This document shows, piece after piece, positions 1-12,825 of a stretch of 52,705 nt of DNA. A program made the translations under genes and the position numbers. Every line of letters begins with the position of its first letter. Positions within the stretch are counted from its first letter, which is position 1. This stretch comes from Gemmatimonadota bacterium (lineage in GTDB: Bacteria; Gemmatimonadota; Gemmatimonadetes; Gemmatimonadales; GWC2-71-9). The stretch lies in assembly GCA_003221895.1 (NCBI GenBank), contig QHUJ01000122.1:1-52705 (forward strand). Reading direction: 5' to 3'. Below the pieces are notes generated by a model. The model saw only the letters and a program-made list of their open reading frames with translations, had not been told where the DNA came from and did no database searches.

Positions 1-2461
1 CTTCCAGAACAAGGTGATGCGAAAAAAGGATCTCTCCGAGCTGGTGTTCGAGAGCTATCGCCGCGCGGGGCTCAGTTCGACGGTGCAATTCCTCGACCAG
101 CTGAAGGAGTTCGGGTTCCGCTACGCCACCATTGGCGGCGTCTCGATCGGCGTGGCCGATCTCGAGATTCCGGCCGAGAAGGCGCCGCTGCTGCACGATG
201 CGGAACAGCGCGTCGAGCGGTTCCAGCGCGCCTACTCGACGGGCCAGATCACCTTCGGTGAGCGCTACAACAAGGTGATCGACGCCTGGACCCACGCGAA
301 CAACGACATCGCCGAGGCCATGGTCGCAACGATGCGGAAGTCCAAGGGCGGCTTCAACCCGGTGTTCATGATGTTCGACTCCGGCAGCCGTGGCTCGCGC
401 GACCAGATCCGGCAGCTCGCCGGGATGCGCGGCCTCATGGCGAAGCCGCAGAAGAAGCTGACGGGCGGCATCGGCGAAATCATCGAGAGACCGATCAAGT
501 CGAACTTCCGCGAGGGGCTGTCGGTGCTCGAGTACTTCATCTCGACGCACGGCGCGCGGAAGGGTCTCGCCGACACCGCGCTGAAGACGGCCGACGCGGG
601 TTACCTGACGCGCCGCCTCGTTGACGTCGCGCAAGACGTGACCATTACCGAAGAAGACTGCGGCACGATCCTCGGCCTCGAGATGTCGGCCTTGAAGGAG
701 GGCGAAGACATCATCGAGCCGCTGCGCGAGCGCATCGTCGGCTGCGTAGCGCTCGAGGAGATCATGGATCCACACGAGCTCGATGAAGACGGCCGGCCCA
801 AGGTGTTGGTCGAAGCGGGCAAGCTCGTCATCGAAGAGACGTCGCAGGCCATCGAGGATGCAGGCATCGAGTCGGTGAAGATTCGCTCGGTGCTGACGTG
901 CGAGGCGAAGCGCGGCGTGTGCCGCATGTGCTACGGCCGCAACCTCGCCACGATGGACATGGTGGACCTCGGCGAAGCGGTCGGCATTCTGGCCGCGCAG
1001 TCGATCGGCGAGCCGGGCACGCAGCTGACCCTGCGGACCTTCCACATCGGCGGCACGGCGGCGCGTATCGCCGAGCAGACGGTGCGGAAGACCAAGGTCG
1101 AAGGCGTGATCGAGCACGGCGACCGGCTGACGTTCGTCGAGACGCCGGAGGGTCAGAGGGTGGTGACGAGCTACGAGGGCGAGCTGATCCTCAAGGCCGC
1201 CGCGCACAGCACCGGTGCGCACGCCACGGCCGCACAGAAACTGTCCGTGCACTCGCGGTTCCAGGTGCCGCTCGGCGCCACCCTGATGGTGGACGACGAG
1301 CAGCAAGTGGCGAAGGACGGCGTGCTCTTCACGTGGGATCCGTACACCAACCCGATCATGACGGACGTCGGCGGGCTGGTGCGGTTCGTGGACATCGTCG
1401 AAGACGAGACGGTGCGCGAGGAGCTGGACGAAATCACCGGCCGGCGCCAGCGCGTCATCATCGAGGATCGCGAGAAGAAGCTCCACCCGCACATCGAAGT
1501 CGTGCAGAAGAAGGGCGAAAAAGAGAAGCGGCTCCGCGACTTCGTGATTCCCGAAGGCGCGCAGCTCACGGTGGAAGACGGTCAGGAAGTGTACGCGGGC
1601 CAGGTGCTCGCCAAAGTGTCGCGCGAGGCGTACAAGACGCGCGATATCACGGGCGGTCTGCCGCGCGTCGCCGAGCTGTTCGAGGCGCGCCGGCCGAAGG
1701 ACCCCGCCACGATTTCCGAAGTCGACGGCGTGGTGCGGTTCGGCGAGATCAAGCGCGGCAAGCGCGAGATCTGGGTGCATCCGGAGGAAGGCGAGGCGCA
1801 GCTGTACGAGGTGCCCGCAGGGAAGCACTTGCGCGTGCACGAGGGCGACCGCGTGCGCGCCGGTGACCGCCTCACCGAGGGTCCGGTGAATCCGCATGAC
1901 ATTCTGCGGATCAAGGGCCCGCGCGCCGTGCAGGAATACCTGTTGAACGAGGTGCAGGAGGTGTACCGCCTGCAGGGTGTGAAGATCAACGACAAGCACA
2001 TCGGCGTGATCGTGCGCCAGATGCTGCAGAAGGTGAAGGTGGTCGAGCCGGGCGACACCGAGTTCCTCGAAGGCGAGAACGTCGACAAACTCGTCTTCAG
2101 CGACGTCAACGAGCGCGCGGTCAAGAAGGGCGGCAAACCTTCGACCCGCGAGCCGCTGCTGCTCGGCATCACGAAGGCGAGCTTGACCACGCAGTCGTTC
2201 ATCTCGGCGGCGTCGTTCCAGGAGACCACCCGCGTGCTGACCGACGCGGCGATCCGTGGGGCCAAGGACGATCTGCTTGGTCTCAAGGAGAACATCATCA
2301 TCGGGCACCTGATCCCGGCGGGTACCGGGATTTATCGGTATCACGACATCGAGATCGAGCCGCCGGAGGGCTTCCAACCTCCGGCGCCGCCGCTCGAGGC
2401 GGCGGTACCGGGAGCCAGTCCGGCACCGAGTCCGTTCCCGGAGGAAGTGGAAGCGGAGTAG
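1..2461 (+). CDS. rpoC: DNA-directed RNA polymerase beta' subunit (3' part)
   Basis: This is the C-terminal part of the largest RNA polymerase subunit; the 5' part lies outside the window. The reading frame is open from base 2, so the GTG at 14 is internal and not a start. Visible landmarks are the bridge-helix region ([19 protein letters not shown]), the following [15 protein letters not shown] segment, and the second zinc site made of the Cys in EEDCGT and the [11 protein letters not shown] cluster. The trigger-loop segment [20 protein letters not shown] follows. The C-terminus ends in a Pro/Ala/Glu-rich tail. An intrinsic terminator follows directly, so the polymerase genes appear to end transcriptionally here and the downstream str genes restart. 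Confidence 0.97.
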   Translation, partial: FQNKVMRKKDLSELVFESYRRAGLSSTVQFLDQLKEFGFRYATIGGVSIGVADLEIPAEKAPLLHDAEQRVERFQRAYSTGQITFGERYNKVIDAWTHANNDIAEAMVATMRKSKGGFNPVFMMFDSGSRGSRDQIRQLAGMRGLMAKPQKKLTGGIGEIIERPIKSNFREGLSVLEYFISTHGARKGLADTALKTADAGYLTRRLVDVAQDVTITEEDCGTILGLEMSALKEGEDIIEPLRERIVGCVALEEIMDPHELDEDGRPKVLVEAGKLVIEETSQAIEDAGIESVKIRSVLTCEAKRGVCRMCYGRNLATMDMVDLGEAVGILAAQSIGEPGTQLTLRTFHIGGTAARIAEQTVRKTKVEGVIEHGDRLTFVETPEGQRVVTSYEGELILKAAAHSTGAHATAAQKLSVHSRFQVPLGATLMVDDEQQVAKDGVLFTWDPYTNPIMTDVGGLVRFVDIVEDETVREELDEITGRRQRVIIEDREKKLHPHIEVVQKKGEKEKRLRDFVIPEGAQLTVEDGQEVYAGQVLAKVSREAYKTRDITGGLPRVAELFEARRPKDPATISEVDGVVRFGEIKRGKREIWVHPEEGEAQLYEVPAGKHLRVHEGDRVRAGDRLTEGPVNPHDILRIKGPRAVQEYLLNEVQEVYRLQGVKINDKHIGVIVRQMLQKVKVVEPGDTEFLEGENVDKLVFSDVNERAVKKGGKPSTREPLLLGITKASLTTQSFISAASFQETTRVLTDAAIRGAKDDLLGLKENIIIGHLIPAGTGIYRYHDIEIEPPEGFQPPAPPLEAAVPGASPAPSPFPEEVEAE

Positions 2462-2479
2462 GGAGAGGGGCTTAATCGC

Positions 2480-2515
2480 AGCGCCCCGGGCGTTCGACGG
2501 GGCGCTGGTTTTTTT
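2480..2515 (+). terminator. Intrinsic terminator after rpoC
   Basis: An 8-bp perfect GC-rich stem (AGCGCCCC at 2480-2487 with GGGGCGCT at 2499-2506) and an 11-nt loop are followed by a seven-T run at 2509-2515. It starts 19 nt after the rpoC stop. This separates the rpoC unit from rpsL. Confidence 0.85.
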
Positions 2516-2530
2516 GGGGGCGTGAGGTAC

Positions 2531-2559
2531 TTGACCTAAGTCGAACTACCTGCTTAGTT
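2531..2559 (+). promoter_or_regulatory. Candidate promoter for rpsL
   Basis: TTGACC at 2531-2536 is a good -35 match. With a 17-nt spacer the -10 position reads TTAGTT (2554-2559), a poor sigma-70 match in a locally AT-rich stretch. Its place between the rpoC terminator and rpsL makes a promoter here necessary, but the exact -10 is uncertain. Confidence 0.4.
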
Positions 2560-2606
2560 TCGCGGGCTTCGGAACAGTTTTTTTGTCGATTCTTGCGAGG
2601 GGTGTT

Positions 2607-2990
2607 TTGCCGACTATCAATCAGCTCGTCCGGCACGGACGCCGCGACGTGGAGAAGAAGGAAAAGGCGCCGCATCTGCGCGGCAATCCGCAAAAGCGGG
2701 GCGTGTGCACGCGTGTCTATACGACCACGCCGAAGAAGCCCAACTCCGCGCTGCGCAAAGTCGCCCGCGTTCGTTTGACGAATGGGTTTGAAGTGACGGC
2801 ATACATCCCTGGTGAAGGGCATAACCTGCAGGAGCACTCGATCGTGATGATTCGCGGCGGCCGCGTGAAGGATCTGCCCGGCGTCCGCTATCACATCATC
2901 CGCGGCACGCTGGACGCCGCGGGCGTGAATGAGCGCAAGCAGTCGCGGTCCAAGTACGGCGCCAAGCGTCCGAAGGAGGCCGGCAAGTGA
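2607..2990 (+). CDS. rpsL: 30S ribosomal protein S12
   Basis: S12 sits at the decoding centre and checks codon-anticodon pairing. The protein is 127 aa, the normal length. The start is TTG at 2607, giving [11 protein letters not shown] as in other S12 proteins; GAGGGG at 2597-2602 lies 4 nt upstream. The longer frame from 2583 adds residues not found in the family. The [10 protein letters not shown] loop and the [11 protein letters not shown] loop are intact, so the classical streptomycin-resistance substitutions are absent. The stop overlaps the rpsG start. Confidence 0.97.
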   Translation: MPTINQLVRHGRRDVEKKEKAPHLRGNPQKRGVCTRVYTTTPKKPNSALRKVARVRLTNGFEVTAYIPGEGHNLQEHSIVMIRGGRVKDLPGVRYHIIRGTLDAAGVNERKQSRSKYGAKRPKEAGK

Positions 2991-3457
2991 GTCGTCGCAA
3001 AACCGCGGTCAAGCGCCCGGTGCCTCCTGATCCGCGTTACGATAGCCAGACGGTCTCGAAGTTCTTGAACAACCTGATGGTGTGCGGCAAGAAGTCGTTG
3101 TCGGAGCGGATCTTCTATCAGGCGATGGACATGATCGAGCAGCGCACGGGCCAGCCCGGCGTGAACGTGTTCAAGCAGGCGCTCTCGAACGTGAAGCCGG
3201 CGCTGGAAGTGAAGTCGCGGCGCGTCGGTGGCGCGACGTATCAGGTGCCGGTCGAAGTGCGGCCCGAGCGGCGCACGGCGCTGGGGATGCGCTGGATCAT
3301 CCAGTACAGCCGCGCGCGTAAAGAGAAGACGATGGCCGAGCGCCTTGCCGCCGAGCTGATTCTGGCGTCGAAGGGCGAAGGCGAGACGATAAAGAAGAAG
3401 GAAGACACGCACCGGATGGCGGAGGCGAACCGCGCCTTCGCGCATTACCGGTGGTGA
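2987..3457 (+). CDS. rpsG: 30S ribosomal protein S7
   Basis: S7 nucleates assembly of the 30S head and contacts mRNA near the exit. It is 156 aa, the usual length, starting at a GTG that overlaps the rpsL stop (GTGA), so the two genes are translationally coupled. The N-terminal [16 protein letters not shown] and the [15 protein letters not shown] segment are typical. A 180-nt structured spacer follows before fusA. Confidence 0.97.
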   Translation: MSRRKTAVKRPVPPDPRYDSQTVSKFLNNLMVCGKKSLSERIFYQAMDMIEQRTGQPGVNVFKQALSNVKPALEVKSRRVGGATYQVPVEVRPERRTALGMRWIIQYSRARKEKTMAERLAAELILASKGEGETIKKKEDTHRMAEANRAFAHYRW

Positions 3458-3637
3458 TTTAACGCCCGGGCTAACGCCCGGGCGTGGGCCCTAAACAGAC
3501 AACTTCGGGACCCTGCTCTAAGGGATCCTGCGTCGAGGAGGCCGAACGCCTCCCGATGACAGCGGAGCGAGACCGGCCCCCGGCACACGAGTGGGGCGTC
3601 CTGGTCGCCCCGCGTTTTTGCTGAATAAAGGAAAGCA
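3458..3637 (+). promoter_or_regulatory. Structured rpsG-fusA intergenic leader
   Basis: This 180-nt spacer is unusually long for this tightly packed cluster. It holds a GC palindrome repeat (AACGCCCGGGC appears twice in tandem near 3461-3481), a hairpin GGAGGC/GCCTCC at 3537-3542 and 3548-3553 with loop CGAAC, and a terminator-like hairpin at 3593-3619. The fusA ribosome binding site lies just after it. It could be a ribosomal-protein binding leader or an attenuator. No known motif was recognised. Confidence 0.5.
3593..3619 (+). terminator. Terminator-like hairpin (possible attenuator) before fusA
   Basis: The stem GGGGCG (3593-3598) pairs with CGCCCC (3606-3611) around a 7-nt loop, followed by GCG and five T. 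It lies 18 nt upstream of the fusA ATG, leaving little room for a separate fusA promoter, so partial read-through or conditional termination is likely. Confidence 0.5.
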
Positions 3638-5734
<2,097 letters not shown>

Positions 5735-5738
5735 GGCA

Positions 5739-6938
<1,200 letters not shown>

Positions 6939-6943
6939 CTCGG

Positions 6944-7009
6944 AATGTGGAATTCGGAATGCGGAATTTTGGATTGAGATTTCGCATTCCGCATTCCGAA
7001 TTCCGCATT
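6944..7009. repeat. 24-bp inverted repeat (hairpin) between tuf and rpsJ
   Basis: The arms at 6944-6967 and 6986-7009 pair over 24 bp with a single G-U wobble and an 18-nt loop. The arms are built from reiterated GGAAT/GCGGAAT units, far more AT-rich than the surroundings. Similar GGAATGCGGAATTCGG words are dispersed in many unrelated genomes as I recall, so this looks like an inserted short palindromic repeat. It ends at the rpsJ ribosome binding site. Confidence 0.85.
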
Positions 7010-7019
7010 GGGAGCACCA

Positions 7020-7328
7020 ATGGCCAGCAAGATTCGGATTCGGCTCAAAGCGTTCGATCATGCGCTGATCGACCAGGCGGCCGCGGACATCGTGCGGACC
7101 GCGGAAAAGACCGGTGCGCAAGTCTCGGGTCCGATTCCGCTGCCCACGAAGCGGCAGCTCTGGACGGTGCTGCGCAGCCCGCACATCGACAAGAAGAGCC
7201 GCGAGCAGTTCGAGCTCAAGACGCACAAGCGCCTGATCGACATTCTCGATTCGCGCTCGCAGACGGTGGACGCGCTGACCAAGCTCGATCTGCCGGCGGG
7301 CGTCGACGTGGAAATCAAAGTCGAGTAG
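7020..7328 (+). CDS. rpsJ: 30S ribosomal protein S10
   Basis: S10 is a 30S head protein and transcription antitermination factor (NusE). It is 102 aa from the ATG at 7020, beginning [14 protein letters not shown] as in the family. The upstream TTG at 7008 lies in the hairpin repeat and adds MGAP, so it is rejected. GGGAGC directly after the hairpin serves as the ribosome binding site. It is the first gene of the S10-type run. Confidence 0.97.
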   Translation: MASKIRIRLKAFDHALIDQAAADIVRTAEKTGAQVSGPIPLPTKRQLWTVLRSPHIDKKSREQFELKTHKRLIDILDSRSQTVDALTKLDLPAGVDVEIKVE

Positions 7329-7332
7329 AGAC

Positions 7333-7953
7333 ATGAACGGACTGATCGGCAGAAAACTCGGAATGACGCGCGTCTTCGACGCGGCCGGCACGCATGTGCC
7401 GGTCACGGTGATCGAGGCGGGGCCGTGCCCCGTGGTCGCCGTGCTCGACGGCCGTGTGGAGCTCGGCTTCGGCGCGAAGAAAGCGAAGAACGCCCCCAAG
7501 GCGCTCGCGGGTCACGCGAAAAAGGCCGGCGTCGAGACGACGCCGCGGATCATCCGCCGCTTCGACGTCACGGGCGAAGCGCCGGCGGCCGGCAGCGCGG
7601 TGACGGTGTCGATCTTTGCCGAAGGTGATCGCGTGAAAGTCAGCGGCGTCTCGAAGGGCCGCGGCTTCCAGGGCGTCGTGCACCGCCATCACTTCGCCGG
7701 CGGTCCCGAAACCCACGGCAACACGCGGCACCGCAAGCCCGGCTCGATCGCCCCGGGTACCGACCCGTCGCGCATCATCAAAGGCAAGCGGATGCCCGGG
7801 CATATGGGCGCCCGCAACTTCACCGAGCTCGGCCTGCGGGTCGTCAGGATCGACGCCGAGCGGAATCTGTTGTTTGTGCGCGGATCGGTGCCGGGACCGA
7901 TGAACGGCCTCGTCACGGTTCGCAAGCAGGGAGGCCCGAGCCGCCATGATTGA
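7333..7953 (+). CDS. rplC: 50S ribosomal protein L3
   Basis: L3 is an early-assembly 23S rRNA binding protein near the peptidyl transferase centre. It is 206 aa, starting [15 protein letters not shown] and containing the conserved [19 protein letters not shown] loop and MPGHMGA segment. The start lies 4 nt after rpsJ. Its stop overlaps the rplD start by 8 nt. Confidence 0.97.
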   Translation: MNGLIGRKLGMTRVFDAAGTHVPVTVIEAGPCPVVAVLDGRVELGFGAKKAKNAPKALAGHAKKAGVETTPRIIRRFDVTGEAPAAGSAVTVSIFAEGDRVKVSGVSKGRGFQGVVHRHHFAGGPETHGNTRHRKPGSIAPGTDPSRIIKGKRMPGHMGARNFTELGLRVVRIDAERNLLFVRGSVPGPMNGLVTVRKQGGPSRHD

Positions 7954-8584
7954 GGCTCCTCACTATTCGGCGGCGGGCGCCAGTAAGAAGGCGGTGACCC
8001 TCCCCGAAGCGCTGTTCGACGGCACGGTGAACCAGGACGTGCTGCACCGCGCGGTGATCACGTTCCTGTCGAACCAGCGCCAGGGGACGAGTGACACCAA
8101 GACGCGCAGCGAAGTCTCGGGCGGCAACCAGAAGCCGTGGCGGCAGAAGGGCACCGGCCGCGCCCGCCAGGGCTCGACGCGCGCGCCGCACTGGCGGCAC
8201 GGCGGCATCGCGCACGGCCCGCACCCGCGGAGCTATCGGCTCGCGATCCCGAAGAAGATGCGGCAGCTGGCGAAGAAGTCGGCGCTCAACGCGCGGGCGC
8301 GTGAAGGCTCGCTCGTCATCGTCGACGCGCTCGAGTACGAGAAGCCGAAGACGAAGGACTTCGCGGCATTCCTCGGCAAGCTGGGTGCGAAAGCCAAGAA
8401 GGTGCTGGTGCTGACGGCCAACGATGCGCACAACGTCTATCTGTCGGGCCGCAACATTCCCGACGTGCACGTCATGCGGTTCGCCGATGCCACCGCCTAC
8501 GAGATCCTGTGGGCGCAGCTGGTGGTCGTGGAGATCGGTGCGTTCGAGGAAGGCGCGGCCAAGAAGGAGGCGAGCGATGCCTGA
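7946..8584 (+). CDS. rplD: 50S ribosomal protein L4
   Basis: L4 binds 23S rRNA and lines the exit tunnel. It is 212 aa. The tunnel loop shows TRSEVSGGNQKPWRQKGTGR followed by ARQGSTRAPHWRHGG, which is characteristic. It starts inside the end of rplC (8-nt overlap) and ends inside rplW (8-nt overlap). No L4 operon-repression leader could be identified upstream of rpsJ. Confidence 0.97.
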   Translation: MIEAPHYSAAGASKKAVTLPEALFDGTVNQDVLHRAVITFLSNQRQGTSDTKTRSEVSGGNQKPWRQKGTGRARQGSTRAPHWRHGGIAHGPHPRSYRLAIPKKMRQLAKKSALNARAREGSLVIVDALEYEKPKTKDFAAFLGKLGAKAKKVLVLTANDAHNVYLSGRNIPDVHVMRFADATAYEILWAQLVVVEIGAFEEGAAKKEASDA

Positions 8585-8864
8585 GCTGCACGAGACCATC
8601 GTCCGTCCCGTGGTCACGGAGAAGTCGTCCGCGGCCTACGGCGCGCGCAAGGAATACGCGTTCCGCGTGCATTCCGACGCGACCAAGCCGCAGATCAAAG
8701 CGGCGATCGAGTCGCTGTTCAAGGTGTCCGTCACGGATGTGCGCACGATGGTGATGCGCGCCAAGCGGCGCACTTACGGCCGCTACCAGGGCCGGCGGCC
8801 ATCCTGGAAAAAGGCGATCGTGACCCTCAAAGAGGGCGACGCGATCGAGGTCTTCGAGGGCTAA
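8577..8864 (+). CDS. rplW: 50S ribosomal protein L23
   Basis: L23 sits at the tunnel exit and docks trigger factor and SRP. It is 95 aa from ATG 8577 (MPELHETIVRPVVTEKS), the normal length. A longer open frame reaches back to 8424 inside rplD but encodes unrelated sequence. The MRAKRRTYGRYQGRRPSWKKAIVTL segment is typical. The stop abuts the rplB ATG with no gap. Confidence 0.97.
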   Translation: MPELHETIVRPVVTEKSSAAYGARKEYAFRVHSDATKPQIKAAIESLFKVSVTDVRTMVMRAKRRTYGRYQGRRPSWKKAIVTLKEGDAIEVFEG

Positions 8865-9704
8865 ATGGGCATTCGACAGTTTCGGCCGATGACGCCGGCG
8901 ACGCGGTTCCGCTCGGTCTCCGACTTCTCCGAAGTCACCAAGACGGAGCCGGAGAAGTCGCTGCTGGAGCCGCTCAAGCGGACCGGCGGGCGCAACAACA
9001 AGGGCCATATCACGAGCCGGTACATGAGCGGCGGGCACAAGCGGCAGTACCGGCGCATCGATTTCCGGCGCGACAAGTTCACCATTCCGGCGCGTGTCGC
9101 GAGCGTCGAATACGATCCGAACCGGACCGCGCGCATCGCGCTGCTGCACTACAGCGACGGCGAGAAGCGCTACATCCTGGCGCCGAAAGGCCTGAACGTC
9201 GGCGACAGCGTGGTTTCCGGTCCCGGCTCCGACATCCGCACCGGCAACGCCATGCCGCTGTTCGAGATTCCGCTGGGCACCGCGGTGCACAACGTGGAGC
9301 TGAAGATCGGCCGCGGCGGCCAGGTGTGCCGCGGCGCCGGCACGAGCGCGCAGGTCGTGGCGAAAGAAGGCAACTACGTCACGCTGCGGCTGCGCTCGAC
9401 GGAAATGCGCATGGTGCGCGGCGAGTGTCTCGCCACGATCGGTGAAGTCGGCAACGCCGAGCACGAGCTGCTGTCCATCGGCAAGGCGGGGAAGACGCGC
9501 TGGCTGGGTCGCAGCCCCCGCGTGCGCGGCGTCGCGATGAACCCCGTCGATCACCCGCTCGGCGGCGGCGAAGGCAAGAGCTCGGGTGGCCGGCCGCCCA
9601 CGAATCCGTGGGGCAAGGTCGAGGGCAAGAAGACGCGGCACAAGAAGAAGCATTCGACGAAACTCATCGTGCGCGGCCGCAAGCGCGGGAAGGCGACGCA
9701 GTAA
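8865..9704 (+). CDS. rplB: 50S ribosomal protein L2
   Basis: L2 helps join the subunits and supports peptidyl transfer. It is 279 aa. [19 protein letters not shown], the [17 protein letters not shown] loop holding the functionally important histidine, and the basic C-terminus are all present. The stop shares one base with the rpsS start (TAATG). Confidence 0.98.
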   Translation: MGIRQFRPMTPATRFRSVSDFSEVTKTEPEKSLLEPLKRTGGRNNKGHITSRYMSGGHKRQYRRIDFRRDKFTIPARVASVEYDPNRTARIALLHYSDGEKRYILAPKGLNVGDSVVSGPGSDIRTGNAMPLFEIPLGTAVHNVELKIGRGGQVCRGAGTSAQVVAKEGNYVTLRLRSTEMRMVRGECLATIGEVGNAEHELLSIGKAGKTRWLGRSPRVRGVAMNPVDHPLGGGEGKSSGGRPPTNPWGKVEGKKTRHKKKHSTKLIVRGRKRGKATQ

Positions 9705-10021
9705 TGGGACGCAGCGTCAAGAAAGGTCCGTACGTCGAGGAGTCGCTGATGGTGAAGATTCGCGCCCTCAACGAGCGGAACGAGAAGAAGGTGTTCAAGA
9801 CGTGGTCGCGCCGCAGCACCATCACGCCCGACTTCGTGGGGCACACCCTCGCGGTGCACAACGGGAACAAGTTCATCCCCGTCTACATCACCGAGAACAT
9901 GGTGGGCCACAAGCTCGGTGAATTTGCGGCGACGCGCTTGTTCCGGGGTCACGGCGCGAAGGGCTCGGCGGCGGAGCGGGAAGCCTCGGCGGCCGAGGCC
10001 CCCGAGGCCCCGAAGGCGTAG
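9704..10021 (+). CDS. rpsS: 30S ribosomal protein S19 with acidic C-terminal tail
   Basis: S19 binds 16S rRNA in the 30S head with S13. It starts at ATG 9704 ([15 protein letters not shown]); the longer frame from 9608 is spurious read-through of rplB. The core through [17 protein letters not shown] is standard at about 85 residues. It continues into an Ala/Glu-rich tail ([18 protein letters not shown]) for 105 aa in total, against about 92 normally. Confidence 0.96.
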   Translation: MGRSVKKGPYVEESLMVKIRALNERNEKKVFKTWSRRSTITPDFVGHTLAVHNGNKFIPVYITENMVGHKLGEFAATRLFRGHGAKGSAAEREASAAEAPEAPKA

Positions 10022-10024
10022 CGC

Positions 10025-10513
10025 ATGGAAACCCGAGCGATCCAGCGGGGCGTCCGGCAGTCGGCGCGCAAAATGCGCCTGGTGATCGATCTGATCCGGG
10101 GTCGAGCGGTGCCGGAGGCCGATGCGATTCTGCGCTTTTCCAAGAAGCGCGCCGCGCGGCAGATCCATAAGGTGCTGAAGTCGGCGGTGGCGAATGCGCA
10201 GCAGGCGGCCCAGCGGCAAAACACGCCGTTCGACGCCGACACGCTGCGCGTGAGCTACGCCGTCGTGAACGAGGGCCAGACGCTGAAGCGGTTCACGGCG
10301 GCCGCGATGGGACGCGGCACGCCAATCCTGAAACGCACGAGCCACGTCGAAATTCGCGTCGCCGGCACCGCGCCGGCTGGAGCGCCGCCGGCCGCCAAGG
10401 CGGCCACCGCGGCGAAAGCGGAGACGAAGCCGTCGAAGCCGCGTGCCAAACAGCCCGCGACCGCCAAGGCCAAGAAGAAGACGCCGTCCAAGAAAAAGAA
10501 AGCGAGCAAGTAA
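10025..10513 (+). CDS. rplV: 50S ribosomal protein L22 with Lys/Ala-rich C-terminal extension
   Basis: L22 binds several 23S rRNA domains and its hairpin lines the exit tunnel. The core (residues 1-115) has RGVRQSARKMRLVIDLIRG and the hairpin region RFTAAAMGRGTPILKRTSH. A 45 to 50-residue tail made of Ala, Lys and Pro ends KKKTPSKKKKASK, making 162 aa against about 110. The tail probably stays flexible on the solvent side; this is inferred from composition. Confidence 0.96.
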   Translation: METRAIQRGVRQSARKMRLVIDLIRGRAVPEADAILRFSKKRAARQIHKVLKSAVANAQQAAQRQNTPFDADTLRVSYAVVNEGQTLKRFTAAAMGRGTPILKRTSHVEIRVAGTAPAGAPPAAKAATAAKAETKPSKPRAKQPATAKAKKKTPSKKKKASK

Positions 10514-11173
10514 GTGGGACAGAAAACACATCCCTACGGGTTCCGGCTGGGCATCGTCAAACAGTGGCGCTCCCGCTACTTCGCCAAGCGCAACTTCCCG
10601 GAGCTGCTCAAGGAAGACGAGCTGATCCGGAAGTATCTCAAGACGCGGCTCAGCCACGCGGCGATCGCCGACGTCCACATCGAGCGCAAGCCCGGCAAGG
10701 TGACGGTCACGGTGCATACCGGCCGTCCCGGCGTCGTCATCGGCAAGCGCGGCGCGGAAGTCGACAAGCTGCGCGATGAGCTGGCGCAGCTCACGGGGAA
10801 GGAAGTCGGCATCAACGTCGAAGAGATCAAGCGTCCCGAGCTGGACGCGCAGCTGGTCGGCGACAGCGTGGCGCATCAGCTGACGCAGCGCATCTCGTTC
10901 CGCCGCGCCATGAAGCGGGCGGTGCAGAGCGCGATGCGGATGGGCGCGCAGGGGATCAAGATCAAGACGGCGGGCCGGCTGGGCGGCGCCGAAATCGCGC
11001 GCACCGAGGGTTATCACGAGGGCCGCGTGCCGCTGCACACGCTCCGCGCCGACATCGATTATGCGACGTCGACGGCCAAGACGACCTTCGGCACAATCGG
11101 CGTGAAAGTCTGGATTTTCAAGGGCGAGCGGACCGAGGACCTCCACGGCCGCACGTATTCCACGGGCGTCTAA
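10514..11173 (+). CDS. rpsC: 30S ribosomal protein S3
   Basis: S3 forms part of the mRNA entry pore and has helicase activity with S4 and S5. It is 219 aa, starting at a GTG placed directly after the rplV stop. [13 protein letters not shown] at the N-terminus, the KH-domain GxxG loop ([14 protein letters not shown]) and the [12 protein letters not shown] segment are typical. Confidence 0.97.
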   Translation: MGQKTHPYGFRLGIVKQWRSRYFAKRNFPELLKEDELIRKYLKTRLSHAAIADVHIERKPGKVTVTVHTGRPGVVIGKRGAEVDKLRDELAQLTGKEVGINVEEIKRPELDAQLVGDSVAHQLTQRISFRRAMKRAVQSAMRMGAQGIKIKTAGRLGGAEIARTEGYHEGRVPLHTLRADIDYATSTAKTTFGTIGVKVWIFKGERTEDLHGRTYSTGV

Positions 11174-11176
11174 ACC

Positions 11177-11590
11177 ATGCTGGCACCGAAGCGCGTCAAG
11201 TTTCGCAAGCGGTTCAAGGGCCGTACCTCGGGGATGGCCACGCGCGGCAACACCGTCGCGTTCGGTCACTACGGGTTGATGTCCCTCGAGCCGGGCTGGA
11301 TTTCCAACCGGCAGCTCGAGGCCGCGCGCGTCGCGCTCACGCGCGAGATGAAGCGCGGCGGCAAGGTCTGGATCCGGCTCTTTCCGGACAAGCCGATCAC
11401 CAAGAAGCCGGCCGAGACCCGGATGGGGAAGGGGAAGGGGAATCCCGAAGGGTGGGTGGCGGTGGTGAAGCCGGGTCGGATCATGTTCGAGCTCGAGGGC
11501 ATCGAAGAGTCGCAGGCGCGCGCCGCGCTGGCGCTCGCGTCGGCGAAGCTGCCCGTCAGGTCGAAGTTCGTGAAGCGCGAGGAGCGGTAG
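11177..11590 (+). CDS. rplP: 50S ribosomal protein L16
   Basis: L16 binds 23S rRNA near the A site and is needed for late 50S assembly. It is 137 aa, the normal length, starting [16 protein letters not shown] and containing [20 protein letters not shown]. It begins 3 nt after rpsC and ends 1 nt before rpmC. Confidence 0.97.
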   Translation: MLAPKRVKFRKRFKGRTSGMATRGNTVAFGHYGLMSLEPGWISNRQLEAARVALTREMKRGGKVWIRLFPDKPITKKPAETRMGKGKGNPEGWVAVVKPGRIMFELEGIEESQARAALALASAKLPVRSKFVKREER

Positions 11591-11591
11591 G

Positions 11592-11801
11592 ATGGCGACG
11601 AAACGGGAGAACAAGCCCGAGGGACTGCGGGAGCTCAAGACGGACGAGCTGGCGCAGAAGCTCGCCGTGCTGAGCGAGGAGCAGTTCCGGCTCGAGTTCC
11701 GCCGGGCGACGGAGTCGCTGTCGAATCCGCTGCAGCTGCGCACGATCCGCCGCGACATCGCGCGGATCAAGACCATTTTGAAGGAAAGGGCGTCGGCATG
11801 A
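11592..11801 (+). CDS. rpmC: 50S ribosomal protein L29
   Basis: L29 is a small two-helix protein beside L23 at the tunnel exit. It is 69 aa, with the family pattern [25 protein letters not shown] and the C-terminal [14 protein letters not shown]. The stop overlaps the rpsQ start (ATGA). Confidence 0.95.
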   Translation: MATKRENKPEGLRELKTDELAQKLAVLSEEQFRLEFRRATESLSNPLQLRTIRRDIARIKTILKERASA

Positions 11802-12067
11802 CGTCGGCAGAACAGGTACAGCGCGGACGCCGCAAGGTCCGCACGGGCGTGGTCGTGAGCGACAAGATGCAGAAGACCGTGACGGTCTCGATGGTGCGCC
11901 GCTTCGCCCACGCGTTCTACGGCAAGCAGATCACCCGCACCAAGACGGTCGCCGCGCACGATGAGCACGGCGCCAAGACGGGCGACACCGTGCGGATCGT
12001 GGAGACTCGGCCGTTGTCGAAACGGAAGCGTTGGCGTGTTGTCGAGATCATCGAGAGAGCGAAATAG
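11798..12067 (+). CDS. rpsQ: 30S ribosomal protein S17
   Basis: S17 is an early 16S rRNA binding OB-fold protein. It is 89 aa. [20 protein letters not shown] is the family core, followed by [20 protein letters not shown]. It is coupled to rpmC through an ATGA overlap. Confidence 0.96.
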   Translation: MTSAEQVQRGRRKVRTGVVVSDKMQKTVTVSMVRRFAHAFYGKQITRTKTVAAHDEHGAKTGDTVRIVETRPLSKRKRWRVVEIIERAK

Positions 12068-12069
12068 CC

Positions 12070-12438
12070 ATGGTGCAGCAAGAATCGCAGGTCAAGATCG
12101 CGGACAACTCGGGCGCGCGTCGCGCGCTCGTGATCCGCGTGCTCGGCGGGTCCAAGCGCCGCTACGCGGGGCTGGGCGACGTCGTGGTCGTCACGATCAA
12201 GGACGCCATCCCCACCGGCCAGGTGAAAAAGGGCGAGGTCGCCAAGGCGGTGATCGTGCGGACGGCCAAGGAGACGAAGCGGAAGGACGGCTCCTATATC
12301 CGGTTCGACGAGAACGCGGCGGTGCTGATCAACGACGAGGGCGAGCCGCGCGCGACCCGCATCTTCGGCCCGGTGGGCCGCGAGCTGCGCGACAAAAAGT
12401 TCATGAAGATCGTGTCGCTCGCGCCGGAAGTGATCTGA
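12070..12438 (+). CDS. rplN: 50S ribosomal protein L14
   Basis: L14 lies at the subunit interface and forms bridge B8. From ATG 12070 it is exactly 122 aa, the standard length ([24 protein letters not shown]); the extra residues of the longer frame from 12031 are read-through of rpsQ. The C-terminal [25 protein letters not shown] is characteristic. Confidence 0.98.
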   Translation: MVQQESQVKIADNSGARRALVIRVLGGSKRRYAGLGDVVVVTIKDAIPTGQVKKGEVAKAVIVRTAKETKRKDGSYIRFDENAAVLINDEGEPRATRIFGPVGRELRDKKFMKIVSLAPEVI

Positions 12439-12439
12439 T

Positions 12440-12823
12440 ATGAAGCCGCTCGTTTACAAGAAGTCGCGGCGCGAGACTGGCCGGGTCCCCGAGCGCCACA
12501 AGCTCCACGTCGCCAAGGGCGATGTCGTCCGCGTCATCAGCGGCGAACACAAGGGCAAAGAAGGCAAGATCCTCCACGTCTACCCGAAGCAGTTCCGGAT
12601 CGTGGTGGAGGGCGTGAACGTGGTGAAGAAGCACAAGCGCGCTACGACGCCGCAGGGCGAGAGCGGGATCATCGAGTTCCCGGCGCCCATCGCCGCCTCG
12701 AACGTGATGTTGCTCGATCCGAAGTCGGGCAATCCCACGCGGGTGCGCCGGCGCCATGATAAGGAAGGGAAGCTCGAACGGATCGCGGTGAAATCGGGTC
12801 AACCGATCCCGCGGGTGAGGTGA
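12440..12823 (+). CDS. rplX: 50S ribosomal protein L24
   Basis: L24 initiates 50S assembly. The KOW core ([19 protein letters not shown], then EGKILHV) begins around residue 21, so the N-terminus carries about 20 extra basic residues; the total is 127 aa against about 105. The start is ATG 12440, 1 nt after rplN. Confidence 0.96.
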   Translation: MKPLVYKKSRRETGRVPERHKLHVAKGDVVRVISGEHKGKEGKILHVYPKQFRIVVEGVNVVKKHKRATTPQGESGIIEFPAPIAASNVMLLDPKSGNPTRVRRRHDKEGKLERIAVKSGQPIPRVR

Positions 12824-12825
12824 GC

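Noticed and set aside
9551-11968. 805-codon minus-strand frame opposite the ribosomal genes
   Set aside because: Mirrors the codon periodicity of rpsS to rpsQ on the other strand; no recognisable domain or ribosome binding site.
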